Assembly (NCBI GenBank): GCA_013376995.1
Contig: JACAAZ010000010.1
Span: 1 to 64,000 of the forward strand
Reading direction: 5' to 3'
From: Bacteroidota bacterium
Lineage (GTDB): Bacteria; Bacteroidota; Bacteroidia; Bacteroidales; UBA4417
Length of the DNA stretch: 64,000 nucleotides
In this document: in pieces, positions 54,445-64,000 of the stretch
How the letters are laid out: each line of letters starts with the position of its first letter
Position numbering within the stretch: the stretch's first letter is position 1
Notes under the pieces: model-generated
The model's database searches: none
The model's input: only the letters and a program-made list of their open reading frames with translations
What the model was told of the DNA's origin: nothing
Translations under genes and position numbers: made by a program

Positions 54445-56805
54445 TCATTCATGCTTGATAGCCTCCACAGGGTTGCGGGTTGCTGCAAGCCAGCTTTGCC
54501 ACAAGGTTGCAATCAGTGCAACCAGGAGGGTTAATAAGCCGCTGAGGAAGAAATACCCCAACCCGGTATGAATTCGGTTTGCATAGCCTTTGAGCCATTG
54601 GTTCATCACATAATCACTTGCCAGGAAAGCTGAGAACATGGCTATGGCCACCAGAATGAATGTCTCCTTCATTAACCTGAGGATGATTAATCCTACTGAA
54701 CTGCCAAGCACCTTCCGGATGCCGATCTCCCTGGTTCTGCGCGCAACATTGATGATGGTGAGGGCCAGGAGGCCAATAAGGCTGATAAGTATCACTTGGA
54801 AAGTTCCCAGGGAAACCATTTTAAGCAGGCGATTTTCAGACTGAAATTTCAGGTTATAAATATCAGACAATTGAAATGAATGCATCACATAAGACGGGTC
54901 ATACCTGCGGATAACCTCATTCACCTGTATCTGCTGCCCGTGGTTAAGTTGCTGCCTTCCCCGAATATAAATTACTCCGAATCCATCCCTGTAATTCGTA
55001 ATCGATAACGGTTGAATCTCAGCACCCGGGTTAGAGAGGTAATAAAAATCCTTTACCACTCCTACCAGGTTCAGTCGCTTATCGTTGTAATCAAGGGCTA
55101 TGGGTAAAGAACCCGGTTTAATGGCCAGCCCAAGCATCTTTACAGCAGATTCATTCAGGATCAAAGCAGTATGGTCATTCTCAGAGTCATTGAAAAACCG
55201 GCCTTCAATTAACCGGAATTTCATGGTTTCGCAAAAACCCGGCTTTACCCTGTATTCGTTAATGCCTTTGAATGATTTCTCTGAACTTTCAACTGTCTTA
55301 ATAAGCTCGCCACTGCAACCTCCTCCCATGGCATGATCGCTGAACCCGGCTGATTCGACAAACGGAAGCTTTTCCAGTTCGGATTTCAGGCTTTCATATT
55401 TAGGACCAATGTCATAACTGAGCCCGTCAAAACCAGTAACATTCTGAACAGAAAACCCTGGTGGAATATCCTTAAGATAATTTAACTGGGCTATAATAAT
55501 CACCACAGAACTGATAAAGAAAGATGCAATAAGGAACTGTACTAGGATAGTCAGGGAGGATAAACTGAGTTTTCTTCTGGCTTGAACAACTCTTCCCCGC
55601 AAGCCTAATACAAGGTTCATCCTGGATAGATAAAGCACTGGATAGCCTGCTGAAACCAGGAATATGATAAGCATTATGCAGGCCATCAGGAATAGCCCCT
55701 GGCCAGAGAAGAGATCTGATAACTCTACTTTTGATCGCATCAGAGATGCGAAAGCAGGTAATGCCAGGTAGGTAACAATCCCTGCCAGTATTATGGCCAA
55801 AAGAAAGATTACAGCAGTTTCAAGGATAAAAAGTGATGCGATTGAATATTTCTGTGCTCCAAACATTTTCCGGGTGGCAATTTCTGCCAGCCGCTTTTCA
55901 CCCTGGATCATTAGGAGATTGATAAAAGAAACCAGGGCGATAATCAGTATAAAACCTGCAATCAGAATAACTATGATGAGCTGGTTAAGATTCCCGACAC
56001 CATTCACCGAGTCGTTGGTCTTTGAATGAAGATAGATACGGGTTAATGGTTCAACACCGGATTCAACCCTTGAATTGGTATACTCCGCCCATTTTGCCAT
56101 GACTTTATTATTAGCTGCGGATATCTTGACTTCCGCCCTGGAATGGTCGGCACCCGGACCCAGGAGGTAATAGGTAAAAAATTCAAGCCCGCCGAAACTT
56201 TCAGGTTTAATGGTTTGCATGGAAGCAAGTACATCAAATGCAAAATGGCTGTTCCGGGGAAGATCCTGTATCACACCGGTTACTGTCAATTGTTCCTTAT
56301 CCATCGTGATTACTTCACCGATACAGTTCAGCCGGTTGAAGATCTTCTTTGCCGTTGAAGCTGAAACAACAGCTTGCTTTTCTCCTGCCATTGCTTCTGA
56401 TGGGTTCCCATACAAAAGGTCCAGTCCAAAAACCCTGAAGAACTCTTTATCCACAATAAGCAGTTGTAATCCGTCAAATTTCTTCTCCCCGGATTCAACC
56501 TTCACTTTCCAGCCCCTGTAAATCTGCGTGGAAGCTTCCACCTCGGGCACACTTGCCGGAACCTGGGTATAAGCCTCCCTTAGCCCAATAGAATAATAAG
56601 TAGTGGATGTATTATCCGTGACCTTATTATAAAGTCTTACAACCCTGTCAGCTGTGGCAAAATGCTTATCATAACCAAACTCATACCTGGCCAAAGCCAG
56701 GGTAAGGAGCAGGCTGCTGAAGGCTAATCCAAGCCCGGTTATGTTGACAAACAGGAATAAAGGATTCCGGCGAAGAAGGCGCAGGACAAATACCAATTGA
56801 TTCAT
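54445..56805 (-). CDS. FtsX/MacB-like ABC transporter permease, copy 1
   Basis: The 786-residue protein is a large Bacteroidetes-type FtsX permease. An N-terminal helix (FLFVNITGLGLAFSSLLLTLAL) is followed by a MacB-type periplasmic domain (to about residue 265) and a middle block of three to four helices (about 270-400). A second periplasmic domain precedes a C-terminal three-helix block. REIGIRKVLGSSVGLI and ATRNPVEAI at the end are typical FtsX motifs. It should work with the ATPase at 61607 and the adaptor at 62405. It is the last gene of the operon. Confidence 0.9.
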   Translation of the reverse strand: MNQLVFVLRLLRRNPLFLFVNITGLGLAFSSLLLTLALARYEFGYDKHFATADRVVRLYNKVTDNTSTTYYSIGLREAYTQVPASVPEVEASTQIYRGWKVKVESGEKKFDGLQLLIVDKEFFRVFGLDLLYGNPSEAMAGEKQAVVSASTAKKIFNRLNCIGEVITMDKEQLTVTGVIQDLPRNSHFAFDVLASMQTIKPESFGGLEFFTYYLLGPGADHSRAEVKISAANNKVMAKWAEYTNSRVESGVEPLTRIYLHSKTNDSVNGVGNLNQLIIVILIAGFILIIALVSFINLLMIQGEKRLAEIATRKMFGAQKYSIASLFILETAVIFLLAIILAGIVTYLALPAFASLMRSKVELSDLFSGQGLFLMACIMLIIFLVSAGYPVLYLSRMNLVLGLRGRVVQARRKLSLSSLTILVQFLIASFFISSVVIIIAQLNYLKDIPPGFSVQNVTGFDGLSYDIGPKYESLKSELEKLPFVESAGFSDHAMGGGCSGELIKTVESSEKSFKGINEYRVKPGFCETMKFRLIEGRFFNDSENDHTALILNESAVKMLGLAIKPGSLPIALDYNDKRLNLVGVVKDFYYLSNPGAEIQPLSITNYRDGFGVIYIRGRQQLNHGQQIQVNEVIRRYDPSYVMHSFQLSDIYNLKFQSENRLLKMVSLGTFQVILISLIGLLALTIINVARRTREIGIRKVLGSSVGLIILRLMKETFILVAIAMFSAFLASDYVMNQWLKGYANRIHTGLGYFFLSGLLTLLVALIATLWQSWLAATRNPVEAIKHE

Positions 56806-56924
56806 GGTTGCTGGAAGTTTGCTTTAATTTCTGCCAAGGGCTTTGTATAATATTTCATGGACATGTTCAATCTAGTTCTATTGTTGAATCCAGATATTTC
56901 ATCCCAAAATCAAAACAGGCTCTA

Positions 56925-59261
56925 CTATTCATAACGCAGGGAATCAACCGGGTTACGGGTAGCTGTCCTCCAGCTTTGCATGCATACCGTGAATATTACC
57001 GTTACAAAAACGATAACTCCTGCCAGTACAAACAGCACCCAGCTTATATCAGCTTTGTAAGCGAAATTGTCGAGCCATTTATGAATGAAGTAATAGGAAA
57101 CCGGGGCTGCCAAAACAAAAGCTGCCATGAGCCAGCCGAGGAATTCCCTGTTCAACGCAAACAATATCCCGAAAACGGAAGCACCATTCACCTTGCGGAT
57201 CCCGATCTCCTTCGTACGGTTCAGGCTTAGCTGGAAACTCTGGCCCAAAATGCCCATAAAGGTCAGCACCAGGGCTATGAACGCAACGATTCCCAGGTTA
57301 TGACCCAGTTGCTCATCCCTCTGGTACATGGAATTGAAATGTTCATCGTAAAAGGTAAAATCTATGGGCTCGTCCGGTATCAGGGATTTCCAAACTTTTT
57401 CCAACTGTTTCATCTTTTGTCCTGTTTCCCCGGGTTCCAGGCGTATAGTAACCTGGATAGCGTTATATTCTGTTCTTAAATTCCTGGAAATAAGGCAGAC
57501 CGGTTCTATTTTTGAATGCAGGGATTCCACATGAAAATCCTTTACAACACCAACAATAGCATAGCCTCCTTCTTTCCCGTTATGAAAGCATTGACCTGTG
57601 AAATCAGTCCTTCCATATTGCCTCATAGCTTCCTCATTTACAATACAGGAATTATCAATATCCCCTTCCTGGAACCAGTGCCCGGATTTCATTTGAACTC
57701 CCATCGTTTTCAGGAAATCATTATCCACTGAGAGTGTTTTAAGCATGATTTGATGGTTGTTTACAAATTCACCCATTGTCATAAAGATGTCGCCTGGCAC
57801 TCCTGAACTCATACATATATCCTTGCAGAATGAAAGCTGTTCCAGTTGCTGTTTCATAGCATCGATACCCTTGAATTTGTAAGGAAGATTGAGCCTCATC
57901 AGATTCTCCTTTTGAAACCCAAGGTTGGCATTCCTGGTGTAGCTTATCTGACGGTTTAAGGAAAGCACAACCGTGATAAGGATAATGGATGCTGAGAACT
58001 GAACGAGTGTCAGGATCCTGCTGCCTATTTGCTTGCCGGAATTATGCTGGAGAGCCCCCAGGAAACTACGCTTCCTGAAACGGGAAAGGATGACAACAGG
58101 AGCTATGCAGGTAACCAGTATGCTGAGGATGACAATAGCAGCTATGATGGCAGCCAGTAAGGGGTTGAGCAGCGTGCTCATTCCAAACTGCTTCCCGAAC
58201 AGCTGGTTCGTTGCCGGCATGAAAGCTGCAACAAGGAAAAGGGAAAATACCAGGGATAACAGGATGCTTACAGTAACTTCTACCAGGGAATAAGTGACCA
58301 ATTGACCGTATGAGGCCCCGTTTATCTTCTTGATTCCTATTTCCCTGAGCTTTGAATACTGCATGGAGAAATAGAAGTTCAGGAAATTGATGATGGACAG
58401 GATCAAAACAACTAAACCAATGCTAATGAATATATCTAGCATCGAAGGATTCCCAATGGTTAAACAGCTTCCGTTCATTGGCACTCCCAGATAGATATCC
58501 TCCAGTCGCTGCAATCCAAAAACCCCGATTTCGGGATGATTTTGCCTTAAAACCCTGTTCATGGTTACTTGCATAACCTGAAGATTTGTCCCCTTCCGGA
58601 GTAAAAGAAAATGGTTGGAGGGGTTCATGCAGATGCCATTGTTGCATACCTGCGACATCCGGATCTTCACATTGGCAATATTGAGGAAGAGCTTCGCCTG
58701 GATACTTGAATTCGCGGGAAAATCCTCTACAACTGCCGACACCGTTACATTAAACTCCTGCATCAGAAGCAGGGATTTACCTAATGGATTTTCTCCCGGG
58801 AACAGAACATCAGCCAGGGAACGGGTAAGGACTGCAGAGTTAAGGTCAGTTATCGGGTTTTTAGCTGTTTGCTGAAGTACCTTCAACGGGAAAAGTTTGA
58901 AAAAATCGTTCGAAGTAATGATCAGTCCCTGGAATTTCGTAAATGAATAATCGGATTTGATCTTGACATCCCAGCCATTCTCAATCTCGGCAGGACAGGC
59001 AAGCTCAACACCCGGGAATTTCTCTTTGAAACTCTCGCTGAGAACACAGTCCAGGTTAGCATCCTTATTTTTATAGTCGATCACCCTTACAATCCGCTTA
59101 TAGTCCGGGTAACAATGATCTACAGTAAATTCACTGTAAACATACATGGCTATCAGGATGCTCACTGCAAATCCAACAGAAAACCCGAGTATACTCAGTA
59201 TACTGTATAATTTATTTCGCCCTAATGACCTGAATGTAAGCTTTATATTATGACTGTTCAT
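56925..59261 (-). CDS. FtsX/MacB-like ABC transporter permease, copy 2
   Basis: The 778-residue permease has the same two-FtsX-domain layout: SILGFSVGFAVSILIAMYVY in the first helix, LREIGIKKINGASYGQLV before the middle helices, KEIGIRKVNGASVFGIL before the last block, and ATRNPVDSLRYE at the C-terminus. Sequence between the helices has diverged from the neighbours, so the three permeases probably handle different substrates or form mixed complexes. It lies 119 bases upstream of copy 1 in transcription order and 15 bases downstream of copy 3. Confidence 0.9.
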   Translation of the reverse strand: MNSHNIKLTFRSLGRNKLYSILSILGFSVGFAVSILIAMYVYSEFTVDHCYPDYKRIVRVIDYKNKDANLDCVLSESFKEKFPGVELACPAEIENGWDVKIKSDYSFTKFQGLIITSNDFFKLFPLKVLQQTAKNPITDLNSAVLTRSLADVLFPGENPLGKSLLLMQEFNVTVSAVVEDFPANSSIQAKLFLNIANVKIRMSQVCNNGICMNPSNHFLLLRKGTNLQVMQVTMNRVLRQNHPEIGVFGLQRLEDIYLGVPMNGSCLTIGNPSMLDIFISIGLVVLILSIINFLNFYFSMQYSKLREIGIKKINGASYGQLVTYSLVEVTVSILLSLVFSLFLVAAFMPATNQLFGKQFGMSTLLNPLLAAIIAAIVILSILVTCIAPVVILSRFRKRSFLGALQHNSGKQIGSRILTLVQFSASIILITVVLSLNRQISYTRNANLGFQKENLMRLNLPYKFKGIDAMKQQLEQLSFCKDICMSSGVPGDIFMTMGEFVNNHQIMLKTLSVDNDFLKTMGVQMKSGHWFQEGDIDNSCIVNEEAMRQYGRTDFTGQCFHNGKEGGYAIVGVVKDFHVESLHSKIEPVCLISRNLRTEYNAIQVTIRLEPGETGQKMKQLEKVWKSLIPDEPIDFTFYDEHFNSMYQRDEQLGHNLGIVAFIALVLTFMGILGQSFQLSLNRTKEIGIRKVNGASVFGILFALNREFLGWLMAAFVLAAPVSYYFIHKWLDNFAYKADISWVLFVLAGVIVFVTVIFTVCMQSWRTATRNPVDSLRYE

Positions 59262-59276
59262 TTTCTGGGATTCTAA

Positions 59277-61595
59277 TTATTCATACCTGAGAACTTCCAC
59301 AGGATTTCTTGACGCTGCTCTCCAGCTTTGCCATCCAACGGTCATCAGGGCAATGAAGCAAGCCGCCAGGCCCGCAAGTGCAAAAATCCACCAGTTCAGG
59401 CCGGTCTTTCCTGCAAAACCCTCCAGCCAGCGATGCATGGCATACCATGCTACCGGGACTGCAAATACAAATGACAGCAATACCCACTTCAGGTAATCCC
59501 TGTTAAGCAAGATCAGAATGGCTGAATCGCCTGCCCCACTGATCTTTCGTATGCCAATCTCCTTGTTTTTCTGCTGGATATAATACAATGACATGGCAAA
59601 CAGTCCCATAACTGACATAATGATGGCAAGCAAAGTAAAACTGGCGATCAGCCTGGAAGAGTTTTCCTCTTTCTTATACCAGCTGTGAATAGTCTGGTCA
59701 AAGAATTTGATATCAGGTTCAATACCATCCGTAAATTGCCTGTGAACCTCACGAATATGCGCAAGTGTTTGAGGCAGATTGGTTCCTGATAATTTAACCA
59801 GCACTGACCAGGCTTCCGACTTCCGGTATAACCGCCATATCACCACCGGCCTGACTTTCTGATGAAGGCTGTTAATGAGGTAATCATCCACAACTCCCAG
59901 GAGAGGCACTGAGCCGTTAGCCCAGCGTGTAGAAACAGATTTCCTGCTCAGTCCTGACTCCCTGATCGCGGTTTCATTCATCAGGATGCCATTTCTGGCC
60001 ATTGCTGCACCTGTAGGAGTAATGTGCAGCTTCATTATCCGGTAAAAGGCTGAATCAACGGCAAAGGTTTGGTAACTGACTACCTTGCCTTCTCCGATGT
60101 TTAGTGTATTGTTGTTACCACCATCCATCGGGCTGCCCTGGACAAAGGAAACCTCCTGTATAGCAGGGTCCTTCTTCAGTTCGTTGATAAAGGGTTCAAC
60201 GCGGCTGCTATCTGTTATATAATTATCGAAATAGGCAATATTCTCCTTTTGGAAACCCACATCATAATTTACCAGGAAGCGGGTTTGTTTCACAATAACC
60301 ATGGTGCAGATAAGTAAAACCAGGGCTATAAAATACTGTATGGAGATGAGCACTTTTGAATAGACCAACTTGCTCTTTCTCCTGAAAGTTCCTTTTACAA
60401 TATCGATAGGTGAAAAACGGGTAATTACAAGGGCTGGTGCCAGGCCGGCAATAATTCCGAGAAGCATAATGAACACAAATCCTGCAGCCATCAACGGGAA
60501 GGATAAGTGATCTGCCAGCATCAGTTTAGTCTCGAGGAGCTGGTTAGCAAAGGGTTCAATCAGGAACGAAAGGAAGATCGCAATCCCGAAGGAAACAAGG
60601 CAAAGTAAGATTGACTCGCTGACAAACTGCAGCAGGAGTGCTGACCTGGAACTCCCGGCCAGTTTCTTTAATGCCGCCTCCTTAGCCCTGAAACCTGCCT
60701 GTGCAATGGAAAGGTTCACGTAATTAAGCAGGGCAATTAAAAGTACAAACAGGATGATGAAAAAGAGTATCCTTATAAATGTCAGGCTGTTGGACCTGCT
60801 CCCTCCATGACCGGAAACAGGTATAAAATAGGCCTTTTCAAGTGGAATAAAATCAAGCGTTTTAGTAATACCGTTCTTATACATCCAGTAATCCTGCTTA
60901 AAGAATTTCAGGATTTCCGGCGCTTTTGCAGCAAGATCAGTCCCGGGCTTTTCAAGAAAATACAGGTTAAACGAACTGTTATCATAAGTAGTAAGCAACT
61001 CAGGATAATTCCAGAATCTGGCAAGCATATTGAAATTGATGATTGCATCGCAGGGCTCTATCTGGGTATTGGTAAAGTCCTCAACCACTCCTGTAACAGT
61101 AAGGTGCCATTTCCCATCCACGATTATCTCCCTGCCTTTTGCCGGCTTATTGCCGAAGAGCCGGGTAGCATAATGCCTGGATAAGACAACAGAGCCTATA
61201 TCATCGAGCACCGAGGAGGGATCACCTTCAACAAGCCTGAAAGAGAACACAGTGAAAAAGGAAGAATCAACAAGCAGGAAAGTAGTATTTCGCTTTATTC
61301 CACCCGGAGTGGAGGTAATCAGGGATTGTTTATCCAGGCGGGTATAATTCTCGATCTCCGGGTATTTCTCCATGAGTACTGAACCCACTTTTGGAGCAAA
61401 GGAGGACTCATTATGGATGCGGAAGATCCTGTCTTTTTTTTGCTGAAAAGCATCTACCGACAACTCATTTTGAAGGTATACACCCAACAATATGACATAG
61501 GTCAGCGCAATAGAGAAACTGAATAAGGTAATGATTGTAAAAAGCTTGTTTTTACTTAGGTAATGAATAAAAAGCTTAAGATCCTTCAATCTCAT
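59277..61595 (-). CDS. FtsX/MacB-like ABC transporter permease, copy 3
   Basis: The 772-residue permease starts MRLKDLKLFIHYLSKNKLFT. Its first helix is IITLFSFSIALTYVILLGVYL. The middle block begins after FRAKEAALKKLAGSSRSALL, and the last block after KEIGIRKISGAGDSAILIL. It ends ASRNPVEVLRYE. It is the first permease after the ATPase gene (11 bases apart), so it is the most likely direct partner. Family members export lipoproteins, peptides or antibiotics, or act as mechanotransmission devices. Substrate unknown. Confidence 0.9.
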   Translation of the reverse strand: MRLKDLKLFIHYLSKNKLFTIITLFSFSIALTYVILLGVYLQNELSVDAFQQKKDRIFRIHNESSFAPKVGSVLMEKYPEIENYTRLDKQSLITSTPGGIKRNTTFLLVDSSFFTVFSFRLVEGDPSSVLDDIGSVVLSRHYATRLFGNKPAKGREIIVDGKWHLTVTGVVEDFTNTQIEPCDAIINFNMLARFWNYPELLTTYDNSSFNLYFLEKPGTDLAAKAPEILKFFKQDYWMYKNGITKTLDFIPLEKAYFIPVSGHGGSRSNSLTFIRILFFIILFVLLIALLNYVNLSIAQAGFRAKEAALKKLAGSSRSALLLQFVSESILLCLVSFGIAIFLSFLIEPFANQLLETKLMLADHLSFPLMAAGFVFIMLLGIIAGLAPALVITRFSPIDIVKGTFRRKSKLVYSKVLISIQYFIALVLLICTMVIVKQTRFLVNYDVGFQKENIAYFDNYITDSSRVEPFINELKKDPAIQEVSFVQGSPMDGGNNNTLNIGEGKVVSYQTFAVDSAFYRIMKLHITPTGAAMARNGILMNETAIRESGLSRKSVSTRWANGSVPLLGVVDDYLINSLHQKVRPVVIWRLYRKSEAWSVLVKLSGTNLPQTLAHIREVHRQFTDGIEPDIKFFDQTIHSWYKKEENSSRLIASFTLLAIIMSVMGLFAMSLYYIQQKNKEIGIRKISGAGDSAILILLNRDYLKWVLLSFVFAVPVAWYAMHRWLEGFAGKTGLNWWIFALAGLAACFIALMTVGWQSWRAASRNPVEVLRYE

Positions 61596-61606
61596 GGGTC
61601 TTTCAG

Positions 61607-62305
61607 TTAAAGGGTATATTCTCCAACTTTTGCATTGTGATTTTCGGTCACAACCTGGCCGTCAAACAGGTTAATGATTCGGTGGGCAAAGCCAGCATCA
61701 TGCTTTGAGTGTGTTACCATGACGATGGTTGTACCTCCCCTGTTCAATTCAGTGAGTAGGTTCATCACTTCTATGCCGTTTTTGGAATCGAGGTTACCGG
61801 TTGGCTCATCGGCCAGCACAAGCTTTGGATTTGCAACTACAGCACGGGCAATGGCCACACGCTGCTGCTGTCCGCCTGACAATTGCTGGGGGAAATGCTT
61901 AGCCCTGTGTCCCATCTGCATTCGGTCAAGCACTTCGTTTACCAGGGTTTTCCGCTCAGTACTCTTCATGTTCAGGTAGATAAGCGGCAACTCAACATTT
62001 TCACGAACATTAAGCTCATCAATCAGGTTAAAACTCTGGAATACAAAGCCGATATTACCTTTCCTCAGCTTTGTCCGCTGGCTTTCCCGCAGGTGCCCGA
62101 CTTCCTGCCCGTCAAAATAGTATTTTCCACCGCTTGGATTATCCAACAGGCCGATAATATTGAGGAGGGTAGATTTGCCACAACCGGATGGGCCCATAAT
62201 GGCAACAAAATCCCCTTTATTTATCACCAGGTCCACGTTCAGCAAAGCGCTGGTTTCAATTTCCTCGGTACGGAATACTCTTGATAATTGCTCAGTTTTG
62301 ATCAT
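61607..62305 (-). CDS. LolD/MacB-type ABC transporter ATP-binding protein
   Basis: The 232-residue ATPase has Walker A GPSGCGKST (38-46), a Q-loop (FVFQSFNLIDEL), the signature LSGGQQQRVAIARA near 141-154, Walker B LVLADEPTGNLD near 161-172, and the switch histidine in VMVTHSKHDAG. The FNLIDEL and EPTGNLDS patterns are those of the MacB/LolD group that powers FtsX-type permeases. It lies between adaptor (100 bases upstream) and three permeases, and is the only ATPase visible in the operon. Confidence 0.95.
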   Translation of the reverse strand: MIKTEQLSRVFRTEEIETSALLNVDLVINKGDFVAIMGPSGCGKSTLLNIIGLLDNPSGGKYYFDGQEVGHLRESQRTKLRKGNIGFVFQSFNLIDELNVRENVELPLIYLNMKSTERKTLVNEVLDRMQMGHRAKHFPQQLSGGQQQRVAIARAVVANPKLVLADEPTGNLDSKNGIEVMNLLTELNRGGTTIVMVTHSKHDAGFAHRIINLFDGQVVTENHNAKVGEYTL

Positions 62306-62404
62306 AGTTTGAAAAATTTATGCGTATTCTGAATATTGATTTTGATTCTTTGATTTTACACTGTGGGAAATAACTGACCGAACTAATTTCCGGCCTCCAC
62401 AGGA

Positions 62405-63655
62405 TTACTTAAGTACCAGTCTCTCATTGTCCCCGAAAAGCTCATATCCTGAGGTTATAACCTGGTCACCTGGTTTTAACCCTTCCAGTACTTCGAAATA
62501 CAACGGGTTCTTGCTCCCAATCCGGATGTTCCGTTTTACAGCAGTCTGCCCGGATTTATCAAGTACGTATATCCATTGGCCACCGGTGCTCTGGTAGAAA
62601 GCTCCCTGCGGAAGCAACACAGCCTCTGTAGGTTCACCCAATTGTAATTTGATATGATAGGATTGCCCGGTCCGGATATTTTCAGGTAAGTTTCCAGTAA
62701 AAACCAGGTCAATTTTAAACTGTCCCTGCCTTACCTCCGGATAAACCTTATGAACCCGCAGGCTGAATTCCTTATCCTGCCTGTCAAGCGTGCCGGTAAG
62801 GCCCGGGTTTACCCTGTCGATGTAATGCTCATCCATTAAAGCCTGCACTTTGTATCCCGAAAGCACATTGATTTGTCCTAAACGAGTTCCCTGGCCAAGC
62901 TGCTGGCCAATTTCCGCATTCAGCATACCAAGTTGTCCATCCACGGGAGCCTTTACCAACAGGTTATCCAGGCGCTCCTGGACATACATCAGGGCTTTGC
63001 GCATCTTAACCATATCCGATTCCAGTTGGGCAATATCCTTCACTTTAATGAGGGAATCACTTTCAGCTTTCTGCTTGTTGATCTCAAGCAATTCCTTCTG
63101 GTACATATAATCTTCCTCTGCCTGCTGGTATTCTTCTTTTGATATCAGCTTATTTTCATAGAGTTTCTTGTCCTGCTCGAATTTCCTTCCCGATTTGGAG
63201 AGCTGAAGTTTATTGTCCAGTAAGTTTCGCTTGCTCTGGATCCGGTCCACCTCAAAATTAATGCGTGCTGTTCGCAGGTAATTCTCTTTTTCGGCAAGGC
63301 TGGTCTCGGAGATGAGGATGGTCTGGTATAATTCGCGGTTCTCGAGTTTCAGGATCACATCTCCTTTTTTAACCATTTCACCCTCTTCTATATACCGTTC
63401 AACAACCCTTCCACCTTCAAGCGCATCCAGGTAAATAGTAGAGATGGGCTCAACCTGCCCTATAACGGTGATATAGTCGTCGAATTGACCCCTGGTGATT
63501 GTTTCGATGGTTACCTTATCTTTTTCTACATTCAGAGTAGAACTCCGGTTCTGTAAAAACATAAATAAAATCAGGGCCAGGATTACTACCCCTCCGGCGA
63601 TATAGGGAAAATGCTTTTTTTTAATTCCTTTCTTTTTTTCAATGATTCGGTCCAT
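62405..63655 (-). CDS. HlyD/MacA-like periplasmic adaptor protein
   Basis: The 416-residue protein has one N-terminal membrane helix (YIAGGVVILALILFMFLQN, about 18-36). A lipoyl-like half follows (TVIGQVEPISTIYLDALEGGRV, GDVILKLENRELYQ), then a long coiled-coil hairpin (about 115-225), the second lipoyl half (LLVKAPVDGQLG), and beta-barrel and membrane-proximal domains to the end (VLLPQGAFYQSTGG, LKPGDQVITSGYELFG). It would link the inner-membrane permease with a TolC-type outer-membrane channel. The gene is 60 bases downstream of the TolC-like fragment. Confidence 0.93.
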   Translation of the reverse strand: MDRIIEKKKGIKKKHFPYIAGGVVILALILFMFLQNRSSTLNVEKDKVTIETITRGQFDDYITVIGQVEPISTIYLDALEGGRVVERYIEEGEMVKKGDVILKLENRELYQTILISETSLAEKENYLRTARINFEVDRIQSKRNLLDNKLQLSKSGRKFEQDKKLYENKLISKEEYQQAEEDYMYQKELLEINKQKAESDSLIKVKDIAQLESDMVKMRKALMYVQERLDNLLVKAPVDGQLGMLNAEIGQQLGQGTRLGQINVLSGYKVQALMDEHYIDRVNPGLTGTLDRQDKEFSLRVHKVYPEVRQGQFKIDLVFTGNLPENIRTGQSYHIKLQLGEPTEAVLLPQGAFYQSTGGQWIYVLDKSGQTAVKRNIRIGSKNPLYFEVLEGLKPGDQVITSGYELFGDNERLVLK

Positions 63656-63715
63656 GCGGCAGTATGTTTGATTCCAGTTTGAAAGTAATCTTGTATTGAG
63701 GAGATTTGTATTCTA

Positions 63716-64000
63716 TCACCAGGCAGTCTTTCCTTCATAGATATCCAGGGTCTTCTTCTTAAGCTTAAATTGTAGCTGTGTCCTAAGGATTTCAGCTTCT
63801 GCAGATGCCGACCTGTTGCGTGCATCTGTCAGCTCCAGCAGGTTGCCTGTTCCCTGTTCCCATTTCTTCTCAGCAAGTTCCAGGTTAAGGGCTGTTGATT
63901 TCTCCTGCTCAACTGAGGCTCTGTATTCATCAACTGCTGAACGTAGGGAAAGACAGACATTCTCAATTTCTGCACGAAATACCTGTTTTTTCATATCATT
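63716..64000 (-). CDS. TolC-family outer-membrane efflux protein (C-terminal fragment; 5' end outside window)
   Basis: The frame is open to the window edge, so only the last ~95 residues are seen. They are a long helix with EIENVCLSLRSAVDEYRAS and LAEKKWEQGTGNLLELTDARN, the pattern of the OEP repeat of TolC-like channels (NL-type turn followed by a helix), and end EGKTAW. The protein would form the outer-membrane exit duct of the exporter. It is the first visible gene of the - strand operon. Confidence 0.85.
   Translation of the reverse strand, partial: NDMKKQVFRAEIENVCLSLRSAVDEYRASVEQEKSTALNLELAEKKWEQGTGNLLELTDARNRSASAEAEILRTQLQFKLKKKTLDIYEGKTAW

Noticed and set aside
56808-57230. 140-residue open frame on the + strand
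   Set aside because: Most of it lies antisense to the C-terminal end of the FtsX permease at 56925-59261. Its composition is that of a shadow frame.
1-64000. tRNA, rRNA, insertion sequences or integrase genes
   Set aside because: I looked for transposase-like frames, terminal inverted repeats and tRNA-like cloverleaf motifs and found none that I could support.

Overview
The window looks like a chromosomal piece of a Bacteroidetes (probably Bacteroidales-like) bacterium. The evidence is a type IX secretion (T9SS) type A C-terminal sorting domain on the first protein, weak Shine-Dalgarno sequences, TAnnTTTG-like promoter elements, Bacteroidetes-style 780-residue FtsX permeases, a Wza/Wzc pair of the form usual in that phylum, and A+T-rich DNA. 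All family calls come from reading motifs and overall protein layout by eye; no database search was possible.

Layout. Positions 1-4399 hold the 3' part of a very large secreted protein: nine complete cadherin-like modules, a beta-helix-like region and a T9SS sorting domain. After a terminator and a 0.6-kb leader, a + strand surface/exo-polysaccharide locus runs from 5031 to 44610. It starts with export and assembly genes (Wza-like lipoprotein, Wzc-like kinase/co-polymerase, Wzx-like flippase, Wzy-like polymerase). It continues with many glycosyltransferases (eight GT4-type, three GT2-type, two GT87-like, one GT39/PMT-like), a hexapeptide acetyltransferase, two NodB-type deacetylases, two AsnB-like amidotransferases, a thymidylate-kinase-like protein next to an alkaline-phosphatase-superfamily phosphodiesterase, an RmlD-like reductase, a nucleotide-sugar dehydrogenase, an FAD oxidoreductase, and a 3-acetamido-3,6-dideoxyhexose cassette (two FdtA-like ketoisomerases, FdtC-like, FdtB-like). 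A strong terminator at 42368 ends the main operon; a methyltransferase and a membrane GT2 follow.

Positions 44985-51638 encode a second giant secreted protein: signal peptide, DUF2341-like domain, six kelch-like repeats, an Ig/FN3-like part, fourteen 76-residue repeats of exactly equal length, and a C-terminal pair of dockerin-like calcium loops. A 19-bp-stem terminator closes it, followed by a decayed outer-membrane-protein gene (51713-52211).

From 52230 to the end everything is on the - strand: a DctA-type C4-dicarboxylate symporter, a small glycine-rich secreted protein, and an ABC export operon (TolC-like, HlyD/MacA-like adaptor, LolD/MacB-like ATPase, three FtsX/MacB-like permeases) whose promoter lies beyond the window.

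How it works together (inference): the central locus probably makes a Wzy-dependent heteropolysaccharide carrying amidated or N-acetylated sugars and exports it through Wza/Wzc. The flanking giant proteins are surface or matrix adhesins that may act with that glycan. I see no priming glycosyl-phosphate transferase and no RmlA/RmlB, so those steps must be encoded elsewhere. The most unusual points are the two amidotransferases (one directly before a sugar dehydrogenase), the kinase/phosphodiesterase pair, the FdtA duplicate that has lost one active-site histidine, and the two exactly periodic adhesin arrays.
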